From assembly GCF_000964525.1 (NCBI RefSeq), contig NZ_BAZG01000016.1, positions 1 through 47,383 on the forward strand: DNA of 47,383 bases. Reading direction: 5' to 3'. The number at the start of each line of letters is the position of its first letter. Position 1 is the first letter of the stretch. The DNA comes from Anaeromyxobacter sp. PSR-1 (lineage in GTDB: Bacteria; Myxococcota; Myxococcia; Myxococcales; Anaeromyxobacteraceae). The translations under genes and the position numbers were made by a program. Shown one piece after another: positions 32,916 through 41,188 of the stretch. Below the pieces are notes generated by a model that was not told where the DNA came from, made no database searches, and was given only the letters and a program-made list of their open reading frames with translations.

Positions 32916-34013
32916 ATGCCGCTGGAACTCGGGGTGTGGAGAATCGACGGTGGAACCGCCCAGCTTGCGCTGCACCAACTGGATTTCGAGTCTCGGCTAG
33001 AAGACATCCTGGCTGACGACATCTCGATCGCGAACCCGGACTGGCTCCTGGTCGGGCGGCAGGTTCGAACCGCGTTCGGAACCAGGATTGATCTCCTCGC
33101 GCTCGACAGTCAGGGCAACCTGGTGGTCCTCGAGTTGAAGCGCGACAAGACACCCCGTGACATCGTGGCCCAGGTGCTCGAATACGGCGCGTGGGCCAAG
33201 ACCCTCAAGCCGGATGACATCGCTCACATCTTCGACGAATTCCAGAAGGCAAATCCCGCTCGAGCCTCGGCGCGCATTTCGCTGGATCAGGCCTTTCGAG
33301 AGAAGTTCCGCGTCAGGGAGATGCCCGAGGAGCTCAACGAGTCCCATCAACTCGTCATCGTGGCGTCGTCGCTCGATCCGACCACCGAACGAGTGGTTTC
33401 GTATCTGCTTCAGCATCATCGGGTGAACATCAACGCGGTGTTCTTCCGAGTTTTCAGGGATCGGGACCGCGAATACATGGCTCGCGCCTGGCTCCAGGAT
33501 CCGTTCACGGTGGAAGCGGAGTCCGCCGCTGATTCGCCTGAGCCCGAGGAATGGAACGGCGAGTACTACGGCTCCTTCGGCTATCGGAACTGGGCTGACG
33601 CCGTGAAATACGGCTACTTCTCCGGCGGCGGCGGCCGCTGGTACAGCAATACCCTTCACATGCTTCAGCCGGGCGCGCGCCTCTGGGTGAACATCCCTGG
33701 GACCGGCTACGTGGGGGTCGGCAAGGTCGAGGAGACCGTGGTCCCCTGCGAAGAGTTCATGGTGAAGGACGACGCTGGCCGCCGTGTCCCGCTGCTGACG
33801 GTGACTGGTGCGTCCGTGCAGATGAAGAGCTCCAAGGAGGAGCCCGATAACGCTGAGTATGTCGTTCGAGTGAACTGGCTGAAGACGGTCCCGGAGTCAG
33901 AGGCGATCCGTGAGCCTGGGTTCTTCGGCAATCAGAACACCGTTGCGCGGCCGACCTCGGAGAAGTGGAAGCACACCATCGAGCGACTGAAGGTCCGCTT
34001 GGGCGTGGCTTAG
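32916..34013 (+). CDS. NucS-like (DUF91) PD-(D/E)XK nuclease-domain protein
   Basis: A 365-residue protein. The N-terminal third carries a NucS-type nuclease core: Asp59 (RIDLLALD), Glu73 and Lys75 (VLELKRDKTPRDI), then the conserved QVLEYGAW helix. The remainder (residues about 130-365) is a separate region with FGYRNWADAVKYGYFSGGGG and a beta-rich GYVGVGKVEE segment that I do not recognise with certainty. The same nuclease/C-terminal pair occurs in proteins annotated as endonuclease NucS-like. An AGGGAGG ribosome site precedes ATG 32,916. It is divergent from the PLD-helicase gene; a joint defence role is inference. Confidence 0.8.
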   Translation: MPLELGVWRIDGGTAQLALHQLDFESRLEDILADDISIANPDWLLVGRQVRTAFGTRIDLLALDSQGNLVVLELKRDKTPRDIVAQVLEYGAWAKTLKPDDIAHIFDEFQKANPARASARISLDQAFREKFRVREMPEELNESHQLVIVASSLDPTTERVVSYLLQHHRVNINAVFFRVFRDRDREYMARAWLQDPFTVEAESAADSPEPEEWNGEYYGSFGYRNWADAVKYGYFSGGGGRWYSNTLHMLQPGARLWVNIPGTGYVGVGKVEETVVPCEEFMVKDDAGRRVPLLTVTGASVQMKSSKEEPDNAEYVVRVNWLKTVPESEAIREPGFFGNQNTVARPTSEKWKHTIERLKVRLGVA

Positions 34014-34026
34014 CTGCCCCGGCCCG

Positions 34027-34061
34027 GCCGCCGCCGCCCGTCGGACGGGGGCGACGGCGGC
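34027..34061. terminator. GC-rich hairpin between convergent genes
   Basis: The arms GCCGCCGCCGCCCGTC and GACGGGGGCGACGGCGGC pair with small bulges between two convergent genes. There is no T tract, so its terminator role is likely but not certain. Confidence 0.45.
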
Positions 34062-34077
34062 GCCTCGAGCGACCGGC

Positions 34078-34521
34078 TCAGTGAACCGAGGGCGGCGGCG
34101 AAGCGAACAGGTACGGGCGCGCGTCCACCCACTGCCAGCCGCTCCCGCTCCGCTGCGCGAGGATCGCGACGTGCACCTTCAAGGTGCCCTTCCCTCCGCT
34201 CGGCAGCCTGGCGTTCTGGATCTCGTGATCGAGGTCCAGGAACGCGAGGTCGCCTCCCAGCTGCCTCACCGACTGGATCGAGAACCTCGAGGTCGTGCCC
34301 TGGAGCAGGGACTCGCAGTCGTGGCGGTACGTCGTCTCGACCCCGGACCGCCCGCGCCCGATCTCGCCCATGGGCGAGATCACCGTCCCGCCCTCGACCC
34401 AGCAGGACGCGACCTCCTTCGCGTCGAACCGGTTGAACGCATCGTTGAACTTGCGGAGTGAGGCCTCGAGCGACGGCTCCACCCTCGACTCCGGCGTCCC
34501 GACCGCATGCGTCGATTCCAT
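34078..34521 (-). CDS. SnoaL/NTF2-like protein
   Basis: A 147-residue small cone-fold protein. The helix FNDAFNRFDAKEVASCWVEGG followed by a strand-rich region (FSIQSVRQLGGDLAFLDLDHEI, VHVAILAQRSGSGWQWVDAR) fits the SnoaL/NTF2-like fold. Such proteins bind small hydrophobic ligands or catalyse simple isomerase-type reactions; no specific role can be read here. The ATG at 34,521 has a strong GGAGGAG site; the frame is open upstream without one. It is divergent from the radical SAM gene. Confidence 0.78.
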   Translation of the reverse strand: MESTHAVGTPESRVEPSLEASLRKFNDAFNRFDAKEVASCWVEGGTVISPMGEIGRGRSGVETTYRHDCESLLQGTTSRFSIQSVRQLGGDLAFLDLDHEIQNARLPSGGKGTLKVHVAILAQRSGSGWQWVDARPYLFASPPPSVH

Positions 34522-34785
34522 GGTTCTCCTCCGTGACTGGCGCCGACGAGCTGGCGCCGACCTCCCCGTGCTGGGGGGCGTGGAGCGGCGCAATGCCGGC
34601 GCGGGTCGCCAGCGTGGGGTTCAAGCGGAGATTGACCTCCGCGCGGCTTCCCGCCTTCGTCGTGGGGGTCGGACCAGCCGCTCGACAGGCGGGCCGCTTG
34701 TTCAGGGCCGCGGCGGAGCCGGATCGGGAACCTGCCGCCCGGGCGACGCGACGGCAAACGCACCGCCCCGTCCTAATTCCTTGGA

Positions 34786-36003
34786 GTGAACTCCAGGAGC
34801 CCCGGTCACATCACGAATCGTGCTCTGTACTCTGCGTTCAGTACCAGCCTCCTGGAGGCGGCCACGAAATACACGCTCTTCGTCACGCGGCGATGCAACC
34901 TCGCCTGCGAGTACTGCTACGTGGGCAAGACCGACGAGGCGATGCCGTTCGACGTGGCCACTCGGATCGTCGATCTCGCGTTCCGGAACACGCCGGGGTC
35001 CGAGGACATCGACATCGGCTTCTTCGGCGGGGAGCCCCTCCTCGAGTTCCGATCGCTCGAGGCGATCACTCGCTACGTGGAGAGTCACCCGAGCTACGAC
35101 GCCAGGCGGGTGAAGCTGTCCGTCGTGACGAATGGCACCCTGCTCACGCGCGCGGTCGCCCGCTTCCTCCGGGAGCACCACGTCGGAATCACGGTGAGCT
35201 GCGACGGACCGCCCGCGGTCCACGACCTGTTTCGCCGCTTTCCCGATGGTCACGGGAGCTCGGCGGCCGTGGAGCGAGGCATCCGGGCGGCCCTGGCCGA
35301 GCTCGAGCGCGTTCCCGTGAACGCGGTGTACGGACCGGCGACGCTCGCGAGCCTTCCCGAGGTCGTCGACCACCTCTCGTCCCTCGGCGTCCGGCAGATG
35401 TATCTGAACCCGGACTTCTCTGCGAGATGGACCGAGCGGGACGTCGAGCGCGTTCCGGCGGTCTATCGAGCGCTCGCGGATCGCTACATGCGGTTCTATC
35501 GCGAGGGCAGGCCGCACTTCATCAGCCTGATCGACGGCAAGATCACCGTGATGCTGCGTGGAGGCTATCAACCGCTCGAGCGATGCAGGATGGGGACGGG
35601 CGAGTTCGCGTTCGATCCATCCGGGCGCGTGTTCCCCTGTGAGCGGCTCGTGTCGGGCAGGCACGAGGAGCACGCGATCGGCGTCATGGGCGAGCTCGTG
35701 CAGCTCGGCCCCCTCCGGAATCACCACGCGCCGGGACCGTCCCTCAACGCCGAGTGCGAAGCGTGCGGTGTACGGGCCTACTGCGTCAACTGGTGCGGCT
35801 GTTCGAACTACTTCATGACCGGTCACTACAACCGCGTCGGTCCATTCCTTTGCGCCTCGGAGCGGACGCTCCTCGCAATCGCGGCCGACGTCGTCGAGAA
35901 GCTGGAGTCCGAGCTCGGGCCGACGTTCACGGAGCATCTGGGCGGAAAGGGGGTGGCCAGGAGCGTTCAGGAAGGTGGTCGGTCGTGCTCGCATCGGTCG
36001 TAA
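34786..36003 (+). CDS. Radical SAM/SPASM peptide-modifying enzyme
   Basis: A 405-residue iron-sulfur enzyme. The radical SAM cluster motif CNLACEYC (Cys37, Cys41, Cys44) is followed by FGGEPLLEF (80-88). The SPASM region has Cys267, Cys285, Cys324, Cys327, Cys333, Cys337, Cys339 and Cys356, enough for two auxiliary clusters, as in anaerobic sulfatase-maturing enzymes and RiPP maturases. It starts with GTG at 34,786 without an obvious ribosome site. The next gene, 19 bp downstream, encodes a small protein that could be its substrate or partner. No sulfatase gene is in the window. Confidence 0.85.
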   Translation: MNSRSPGHITNRALYSAFSTSLLEAATKYTLFVTRRCNLACEYCYVGKTDEAMPFDVATRIVDLAFRNTPGSEDIDIGFFGGEPLLEFRSLEAITRYVESHPSYDARRVKLSVVTNGTLLTRAVARFLREHHVGITVSCDGPPAVHDLFRRFPDGHGSSAAVERGIRAALAELERVPVNAVYGPATLASLPEVVDHLSSLGVRQMYLNPDFSARWTERDVERVPAVYRALADRYMRFYREGRPHFISLIDGKITVMLRGGYQPLERCRMGTGEFAFDPSGRVFPCERLVSGRHEEHAIGVMGELVQLGPLRNHHAPGPSLNAECEACGVRAYCVNWCGCSNYFMTGHYNRVGPFLCASERTLLAIAADVVEKLESELGPTFTEHLGGKGVARSVQEGGRSCSHRS

Positions 36004-36022
36004 TGTCGAACGGAGCGTACGC

Positions 36023-36406
36023 ATGGACTCACTTCACATGCTCGAGTTGAAGAACGGTGGACGAAGGGACTTCTGGATCTCACACGTGGCGCTCGTGGAG
36101 CGCTTCGTCCAGACGCACCTCAAGGAACTGACGAAGGTGCAGACCGATCCCCAGCAGCGCACGATCGGCGCGGAGACCGGCGTGGCTGCCGGGGCCGCTG
36201 CGCGGGTGCTGATGTGGGATCCGACCCGCGGCGGCATGCGGACGCCGCACCTGCACTACGGGGGTGAGCTCTACGTCATGAGCGAGCCGCAGTGGGCCGA
36301 GCTCAGCAAGGCTGCCGTCTCTGCAATGACGGAGCGGATGACCAAGGCTCAGCGGGTCGGCTTCGACACCGTGATGCAGCTCTCTGACGTCGTCGCAGGG
36401 ATGTGA
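36023..36406 (+). CDS. Small unrecognised protein downstream of the radical SAM gene
   Basis: A 127-residue soluble protein that I do not recognise. It begins MDSLHMLELKNGGRRDFW; a helical part follows, then GGMRTPHLHYGGELYVMSE and a final helix (ELSKAAVSAMTERMTKAQR). GGAG lies eight bases before ATG 36,023. It has no cysteine and no signal peptide. Its position suggests that it is a partner, carrier or substrate of the radical SAM enzyme. Confidence 0.65.
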   Translation: MDSLHMLELKNGGRRDFWISHVALVERFVQTHLKELTKVQTDPQQRTIGAETGVAAGAAARVLMWDPTRGGMRTPHLHYGGELYVMSEPQWAELSKAAVSAMTERMTKAQRVGFDTVMQLSDVVAGM

Positions 36407-36471
36407 GGGCCGCGGTCGCGCTGCGAGGCCTCCTACCGGCGAGCGTGGCGGCGCGACCGCACCCGACTGAA

Positions 36472-36566
36472 GCTGCTGGCCTCGAGAGGCGATGCGAAAG
36501 CGCGTCCCCGCCGGCCTGTAGGACCTGTTGCTCGGCAAGGCGGGAACGGAGGCGCGCTCGACGTGA
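36472..36566 (+). pseudogene. Decayed copy of the PLD-helicase 5' end
   Basis: The sequence around ATG 36,492 matches, at most positions, the start region of the PLD-helicase gene on the opposite strand (32,752 leftward). It would read MRKRVPAGL, stop, DLLLGKAGTEARST, stop, against MPKRLPAGLYDLLLSTAGTEALSS. The upstream CTGCTGGCCTCGAGAGGCG also matches the helicase leader. Two stops and the loss of all later sequence make it a remnant. Confidence 0.75.
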
Positions 36567-36619
36567 AACCCTGACGCGGCGGTGCGACGCGCCAGTGGCT
36601 GTCCCGCCGCGCGCGCAGG

Positions 36620-39600
36620 TCAGGCCGAGGACGCTCGCCGGGGATCGGGGCCGGTCACGGTGACGGTTCCCCCGACCACCACCCGCCCGCCAGCCGCGGC
36701 GGGGACGCGTGGCCCGGGCGTCAGGATGCCGGCGAGGTTGAGCGGGTCGGCGGAGGAGACCTCCAGCGGGCCGTCGTCGGCCGCCTCGCGCCGCGTGGCG
36801 CGCAGGGCCTCCACCGCCTCCGCGGCCGCGAACTGCTCGCCGGTGAAGCCCGCCACGAACCGCCCGCCGCGGATCTCGCCGCGGGCCTCGAGCGTGCGGT
36901 ACACGCGGACGAGGTCGCGCCAGGGCGGGGGGCGCGCCTCGCGGGCGAGGAGGTCGCGGAACACGACGCCGTAGCGGCGGAGGTACTGGCGGGCGAGCTG
37001 CTCGAGCGTGGGCTCGGGAAGCGACTCGGGGTCGGGGCCGGTCGTGGGCGGACCGGCGCGCAGGAGCGCCCACCGTCCGCCGGCCGCGGCGGGGCGGGGG
37101 CGGTGTCCGGGCGGTGGCGCGATCAGGGTCCGGAGGCCGGCGAAGCCGTCGCAGGTGACGCGCCCGCCGGACACGAGCTCCCAGAGCGCCTCCTCGGTCT
37201 CGCCGGCGTCGGTGCGGACGACCTGGGCGAGCTCGCCGACGAACGACGCGCCTCGACGGGCGAGCGCCTCGACCACTTCGGTCGCGATCGTCCCGAGGGG
37301 TGGCGGCTCGGTGCTGGCCGCGATGCCGTCGAGCAGCCAGGGCAGGTCCTCGCGCACGGCGAGCGTCACGGGCGCGGAGCGGGTGGGCGCGCCGCGGCGG
37401 CGCGGGGGCAGGCCGTCCTGCGGCGGCGCGACGTGCAGCCGGCCCCAGGCGACCTCGCCGGACATGCACAGCGCGTCGAGCAGGCGGGGCTCGTAGCCTT
37501 CCACGCGCGCGGGCAACAGGTCGCGCTCCCAGGCGCCGGCGGCGGCGTGGAAGCCCTGGAGCTGGCCGATCACCTCAAGCAGGCCGCGCGTGCCGTGGAG
37601 CCGGGTGCCGGGCGCGGCGTGCTGCCAGCGCGCAAGGAACCGCAGGAACACGGCGGCGCTGACGGGCTCGATCTCGCGACGCAGCCGGCCGAGCGTGAGC
37701 CGGTGGATGCGGGCGAGGACGCCGCGCTCGCACCAGTGGGGCGCGTCGGGGGTCGCGGGGACCTCGGGGAGGAACGTGCCGCGGAGCACCTGGCCCTGGG
37801 CCTCGAGGCCGGCGAGCGCGGCGGCGGCCTCGGCGGGCGGGAGGCCGATGCGGTGGGCGAGGCTCTCCGCGGTGACGGGGCCGAGGTGGGTGATCCACCC
37901 GCGGACGAGGGCGAGGATGGGATCGTCGGGGATGCGCTCTGTGGGGAGCGGGGGCGGCGGCACCGCTCGTCCTTCGACGGGGCTCAGGACGAGCGGGGGT
38001 TCGAACGCGGCCGCTCGCCCTTCGACTCCGGCCGCTTCGCGGCCTACGCTCAGGGTGAGCGGGTCGGATGAGGTCAGGGTGAGCGGTCCCATGGAGGACG
38101 GGAGCGATCCCGTCCGCTCGGTGGCGACCCACCACGTCCGTTCACCGTCCGTCACCGTCTGCGCCCGCCCGGCGGCGGCCAGCGCCTCGAGCCACGGCCT
38201 CCACGCGGCGCTCTCGCCTTCGGGCACCATCACCAGGTCGAGCAGCGCGTCGTGCACTTCGTCCGCATCGCGCGGCGACGGCCAGACCTGCGAGGCGACC
38301 TCCTCGATGGCTGCGGCGTCGAGCGCGCCGATGGCGCTCGCCTCGGCGGGCGGGAGCGCGCGGCGCACCGCGACCGCGCGGGCCCGGCGCTCCTCGAGCG
38401 GCGCGTCGTCGAGGTAGGCCCAGGGCCGCGCGTTCAACAGCTCGTGCGCGAGCGGCGAGGGCTCGGGGGTGTCCACGGCGACGAGCCGGAGCTCGCCGGC
38501 GGCGATCCGCTCGAGGACGGCGCGGAGGGCACCGGCGTCCATGGCCTCGCCGAGGCAGTCGCGGAGCGTCTCTCGGACGAGCGGGTGGTCGGGCACCTCG
38601 ATCGGCCCGCCGGGCGCGTTGTCCTGGCAGGCGGTCTGCGCGGGGAACACGGCGGAGAGGAGATCGTCGGCGCGCATCCGCGCGATGGGCGGGGGCATGC
38701 GCTTGCCCTTGAACAGGCGCGGGATGGCGAGCGCGCGCGTGGCGTTCCAGCGCCAGCGCACGCCGAACATGGGCGCCTGGAGGACGGCCTGGGTGAGCAC
38801 CTCGTCCACGGTCCCGGGCGTCACGTACGCGAAGATCGACTCGAGCGGGAACGCGTGCTGGGGGCCGAGCGAGAGGAGCACGCCCTCGTCGGTGGCGGCG
38901 GCCTGCAGCTCGAAGTCGAAGGTCCGGCAGAAGCGCTTGCGGAGCGCGAGCCCGAGGGCGCGGTTGGTGCGGGCGCCGAACGGCGCGTGGATGACGAGCT
39001 GCATCCCGCCGGCCTCGTCGAAGAAGCGCTCGGCGACGAGCGTGTGCTGCGTGGGCAGGGCGCCGAGCGCGGCGCGGCCGGCGGCGAGGTACTCCACCAC
39101 CTGCCGCGCGCCCGCGGTGGGGAGCGCGGCCTCGGCCTCGAGCCACGCGGCCGCGGCGGCGGGGTCGGCGAGCCGAGTCTCGAGCTCCTCGCGCAGCGCG
39201 GAGACCTCGGCCGACAGCGCCCCGCTGCGCCCGGGCGCCTCACCGTTCCAGAACGGCACGCCGGGCGGCGCCCCGTGGGCGTCCTCGACGCGCACGACGC
39301 CGGCCTCGACGCGGCGGATGCGCCACGAGGTGGTCCCGAGCAGGAAGATGTCGCCGGCGATGCTCTCGACCGCGAAGTCCTCGTCCACCTGCCCGACCAC
39401 GGCGCCCTCGGGCTCGGCGACCACCGCGTACTGCGCGGTGTCGGGGATGGTCCCGCCGCCGGTGAGCGCGGCGATGCGCGCGCCGCGCCGGCCGCTCACC
39501 CGATGGTTCACGCCGTCGCGGTGGAGGAGCGCCGAGGCGCGGCCGCGGGAGGTGGCGATGCCCTCGGAGAGCATCCGCACCACGTCGTCGAACGCCTCCC

Positions 39601-40939
39601 GCGCGAGCGCGCGGTAGGGCCAGGCGCGGCGGCACAGCTCGAACAGCCGGTCCTCGTGGATGGCGCCGCAGGCGGCCTCGGCGACGACCTGCTGCGCGAG
39701 CACGTCGAGCGGCGCGTCGCGGACGGCGACGGGCTCGAGGCGCGCGCGGCGCAGGCCGCGGACGAGCGCGGCGCACTCGACCAGCTCGTCGCGGCTCATG
39801 GGGAACAGCCGCCCCTTTGGCGTCCCGCCCTTCACGTGCGCGGCGCGGCCGATGCGCTGGAGCCCGGTGGCGAGCGCGCCGGGCGAGCCGAGCTGCACCA
39901 CCACGTCCACCTCGCCCACGTCGATGCCGAGCTCGAGCGAGGCGGTCGCGACCACCGCCTTCAGCGCCCCGGCCTTGAGCCGCTCCTCGGTCGCGAGGCG
40001 GCGCGTGCGGGACAGGCTGCCATGGTGCGCGGCCACCTCGCCCTCGCCGAGCCGCTCGGCGAGCGCGTGCGCGGCCCGCTCGGCGAGCCGGCGGGTCCCG
40101 ACGAAGACGAGCGTGGAGCGGTGCGCGCGGACGATGTCGGCCACGCGGTCGTAGGTCTCGGCCCACAGCTCCTTCGACGCGACCGACGACAGCTCGTCGC
40201 GGGGCACCTCGATGGCGAGGTCGAAGGCGCGCCGCCGGCCGACCTCGACGACGGCGCAGCGCGGCCGGCCGGTGCGCGAGACGCGCGCGGCGCCGACCAG
40301 GAACCGCGCCACCTCCGCGACGGGCTCCACGGTGGCGGAGAGGCCGAGGCGCTGCGGCCGTCGCCCGGCCAGGGCCTCGAGCCGCTCGAGCGAGAGCGCG
40401 AGGTGCGCGCCCCGCTTGTCGCCGGCGAGCGCGTGGATCTCGTCCACGATCACGGTCTCGACGCCGGCGAGCGTCTCGCGGCCGCGCTCGCCGGTGAGGA
40501 GGAGGTAGAGCGACTCGGGGGTGGTGACGAGAAGGTGCGGCGGGCGCAAGAGCAGGCTGCGGCGCGCGGACGCGGTGGTGTCGCCGGTGCGGACGGCGAC
40601 CCGCAGCTCCGGCGGCGCGAGGCCGGCCGCGAGCGCGGCGGCGCGGATCTCGGCGAGCGGCGCCTGGAGGTTCCGGGCGATGTCGTTCCCGAGCGCGCGG
40701 AGCGGCGAGACGTAGACGACGCGGGTCGCGTCCTCGAGGCGGCCCGCGAGCCCGTCCTGGAGGAGCCCGTCGATCGCGGAGAGAAACGCGGCGAGCGTCT
40801 TGCCGGAGCCGGTGGGCGCGGAGACGAGCACGTCGCGGCCGGCGGCGATCTCGGGCCAGGCGAGCGCCTGCGGCTGGGTGGGGTCGCCGAACCGGCTGGC
40901 GAACCAGGCGCGGACGACGGGGTGGAACGTGTCGAGCAC
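36620..40939 (-). CDS. lhr: Lhr-type superfamily 2 DNA helicase
   Basis: A 1439-residue long helicase of the Lhr family, a 3'-5' translocase in DNA repair. Motif I APTGSGKT, motif II DEIHALAG, motif III LSATVEP, ATASLELGIDVGEVD and motif VI GRAAHVKGG are present, followed by the winged-helix and long C-terminal Lhr extension. The GTG at 40,939 is chosen; an upstream Arg-rich stretch is not family-like. Around residues 950-990 a roughly 40-residue insert (LTLTSSDPLTLSVGREAAGVEGR and neighbours) is encoded by palindromic repeats at 37,964-38,090. It is divergent from the AddB-like gene. Confidence 0.92.
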   Translation of the reverse strand: MLDTFHPVVRAWFASRFGDPTQPQALAWPEIAAGRDVLVSAPTGSGKTLAAFLSAIDGLLQDGLAGRLEDATRVVYVSPLRALGNDIARNLQAPLAEIRAAALAAGLAPPELRVAVRTGDTTASARRSLLLRPPHLLVTTPESLYLLLTGERGRETLAGVETVIVDEIHALAGDKRGAHLALSLERLEALAGRRPQRLGLSATVEPVAEVARFLVGAARVSRTGRPRCAVVEVGRRRAFDLAIEVPRDELSSVASKELWAETYDRVADIVRAHRSTLVFVGTRRLAERAAHALAERLGEGEVAAHHGSLSRTRRLATEERLKAGALKAVVATASLELGIDVGEVDVVVQLGSPGALATGLQRIGRAAHVKGGTPKGRLFPMSRDELVECAALVRGLRRARLEPVAVRDAPLDVLAQQVVAEAACGAIHEDRLFELCRRAWPYRALAREAFDDVVRMLSEGIATSRGRASALLHRDGVNHRVSGRRGARIAALTGGGTIPDTAQYAVVAEPEGAVVGQVDEDFAVESIAGDIFLLGTTSWRIRRVEAGVVRVEDAHGAPPGVPFWNGEAPGRSGALSAEVSALREELETRLADPAAAAAWLEAEAALPTAGARQVVEYLAAGRAALGALPTQHTLVAERFFDEAGGMQLVIHAPFGARTNRALGLALRKRFCRTFDFELQAAATDEGVLLSLGPQHAFPLESIFAYVTPGTVDEVLTQAVLQAPMFGVRWRWNATRALAIPRLFKGKRMPPPIARMRADDLLSAVFPAQTACQDNAPGGPIEVPDHPLVRETLRDCLGEAMDAGALRAVLERIAAGELRLVAVDTPEPSPLAHELLNARPWAYLDDAPLEERRARAVAVRRALPPAEASAIGALDAAAIEEVASQVWPSPRDADEVHDALLDLVMVPEGESAAWRPWLEALAAAGRAQTVTDGERTWWVATERTGSLPSSMGPLTLTSSDPLTLSVGREAAGVEGRAAAFEPPLVLSPVEGRAVPPPPLPTERIPDDPILALVRGWITHLGPVTAESLAHRIGLPPAEAAAALAGLEAQGQVLRGTFLPEVPATPDAPHWCERGVLARIHRLTLGRLRREIEPVSAAVFLRFLARWQHAAPGTRLHGTRGLLEVIGQLQGFHAAAGAWERDLLPARVEGYEPRLLDALCMSGEVAWGRLHVAPPQDGLPPRRRGAPTRSAPVTLAVREDLPWLLDGIAASTEPPPLGTIATEVVEALARRGASFVGELAQVVRTDAGETEEALWELVSGGRVTCDGFAGLRTLIAPPPGHRPRPAAAGGRWALLRAGPPTTGPDPESLPEPTLEQLARQYLRRYGVVFRDLLAREARPPPWRDLVRVYRTLEARGEIRGGRFVAGFTGEQFAAAEAVEALRATRREAADDGPLEVSSADPLNLAGILTPGPRVPAAAGGRVVVGGTVTVTGPDPRRASSA
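37964..38090. repeat. Palindromic repeats inserted in frame in the helicase gene
   Basis: One copy with arms CGCTCGTCC / GGACGAGCG (37,964-37,996) and one GAGCGTAGG-type copy in reverse orientation with stem GGCCGC-TTC-GCGGCC (38,012-38,062), plus a half copy. The reading frame of the helicase continues through all of them. Confidence 0.8.
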
Positions 40940-41188
40940 GCCCGCGGATCTAAGGGGGCGCGGGCGGAGCCGCCGCCGGGCGGTGGACGGGCCCCCGAGC
41001 GAGCGGGGGGCGCGCCGGCCGGCTGGCCTGGCACGCGGCTGCTGCGCGCGACGAAGCGTGCGTGCCGCGTTCACGCGACGTCCGGGATCAACCGGCCCTG
41101 TCCGCCCGGCTGCTAGGGTGTCCTTCTCGCTGGGCCCGCCGGCCCCGCGTGTCGGTCCCCGGACGTACGATCGGTCTCAGAGGCGCGC
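40940..41188. other. Divergent intergenic region between the Lhr and AddB-like genes
   Basis: 249 bp, GC-rich. No convincing promoter hexamers or hairpins were seen. It should hold both divergent promoters. Confidence 0.4.

Noticed and set aside
34786-36003. Anaerobic sulfatase-maturing enzyme as a specific call
   Set aside because: The cysteine pattern is compatible, but no sulfatase is nearby and the adjacent small protein suggests another substrate.
38252-41116. Long plus-strand open frame opposite the Lhr helicase (954 codons)
   Set aside because: It is antisense to a clear helicase and consists of Arg/Gly/Ala-rich low-complexity sequence; long antisense frames are expected at this GC content.
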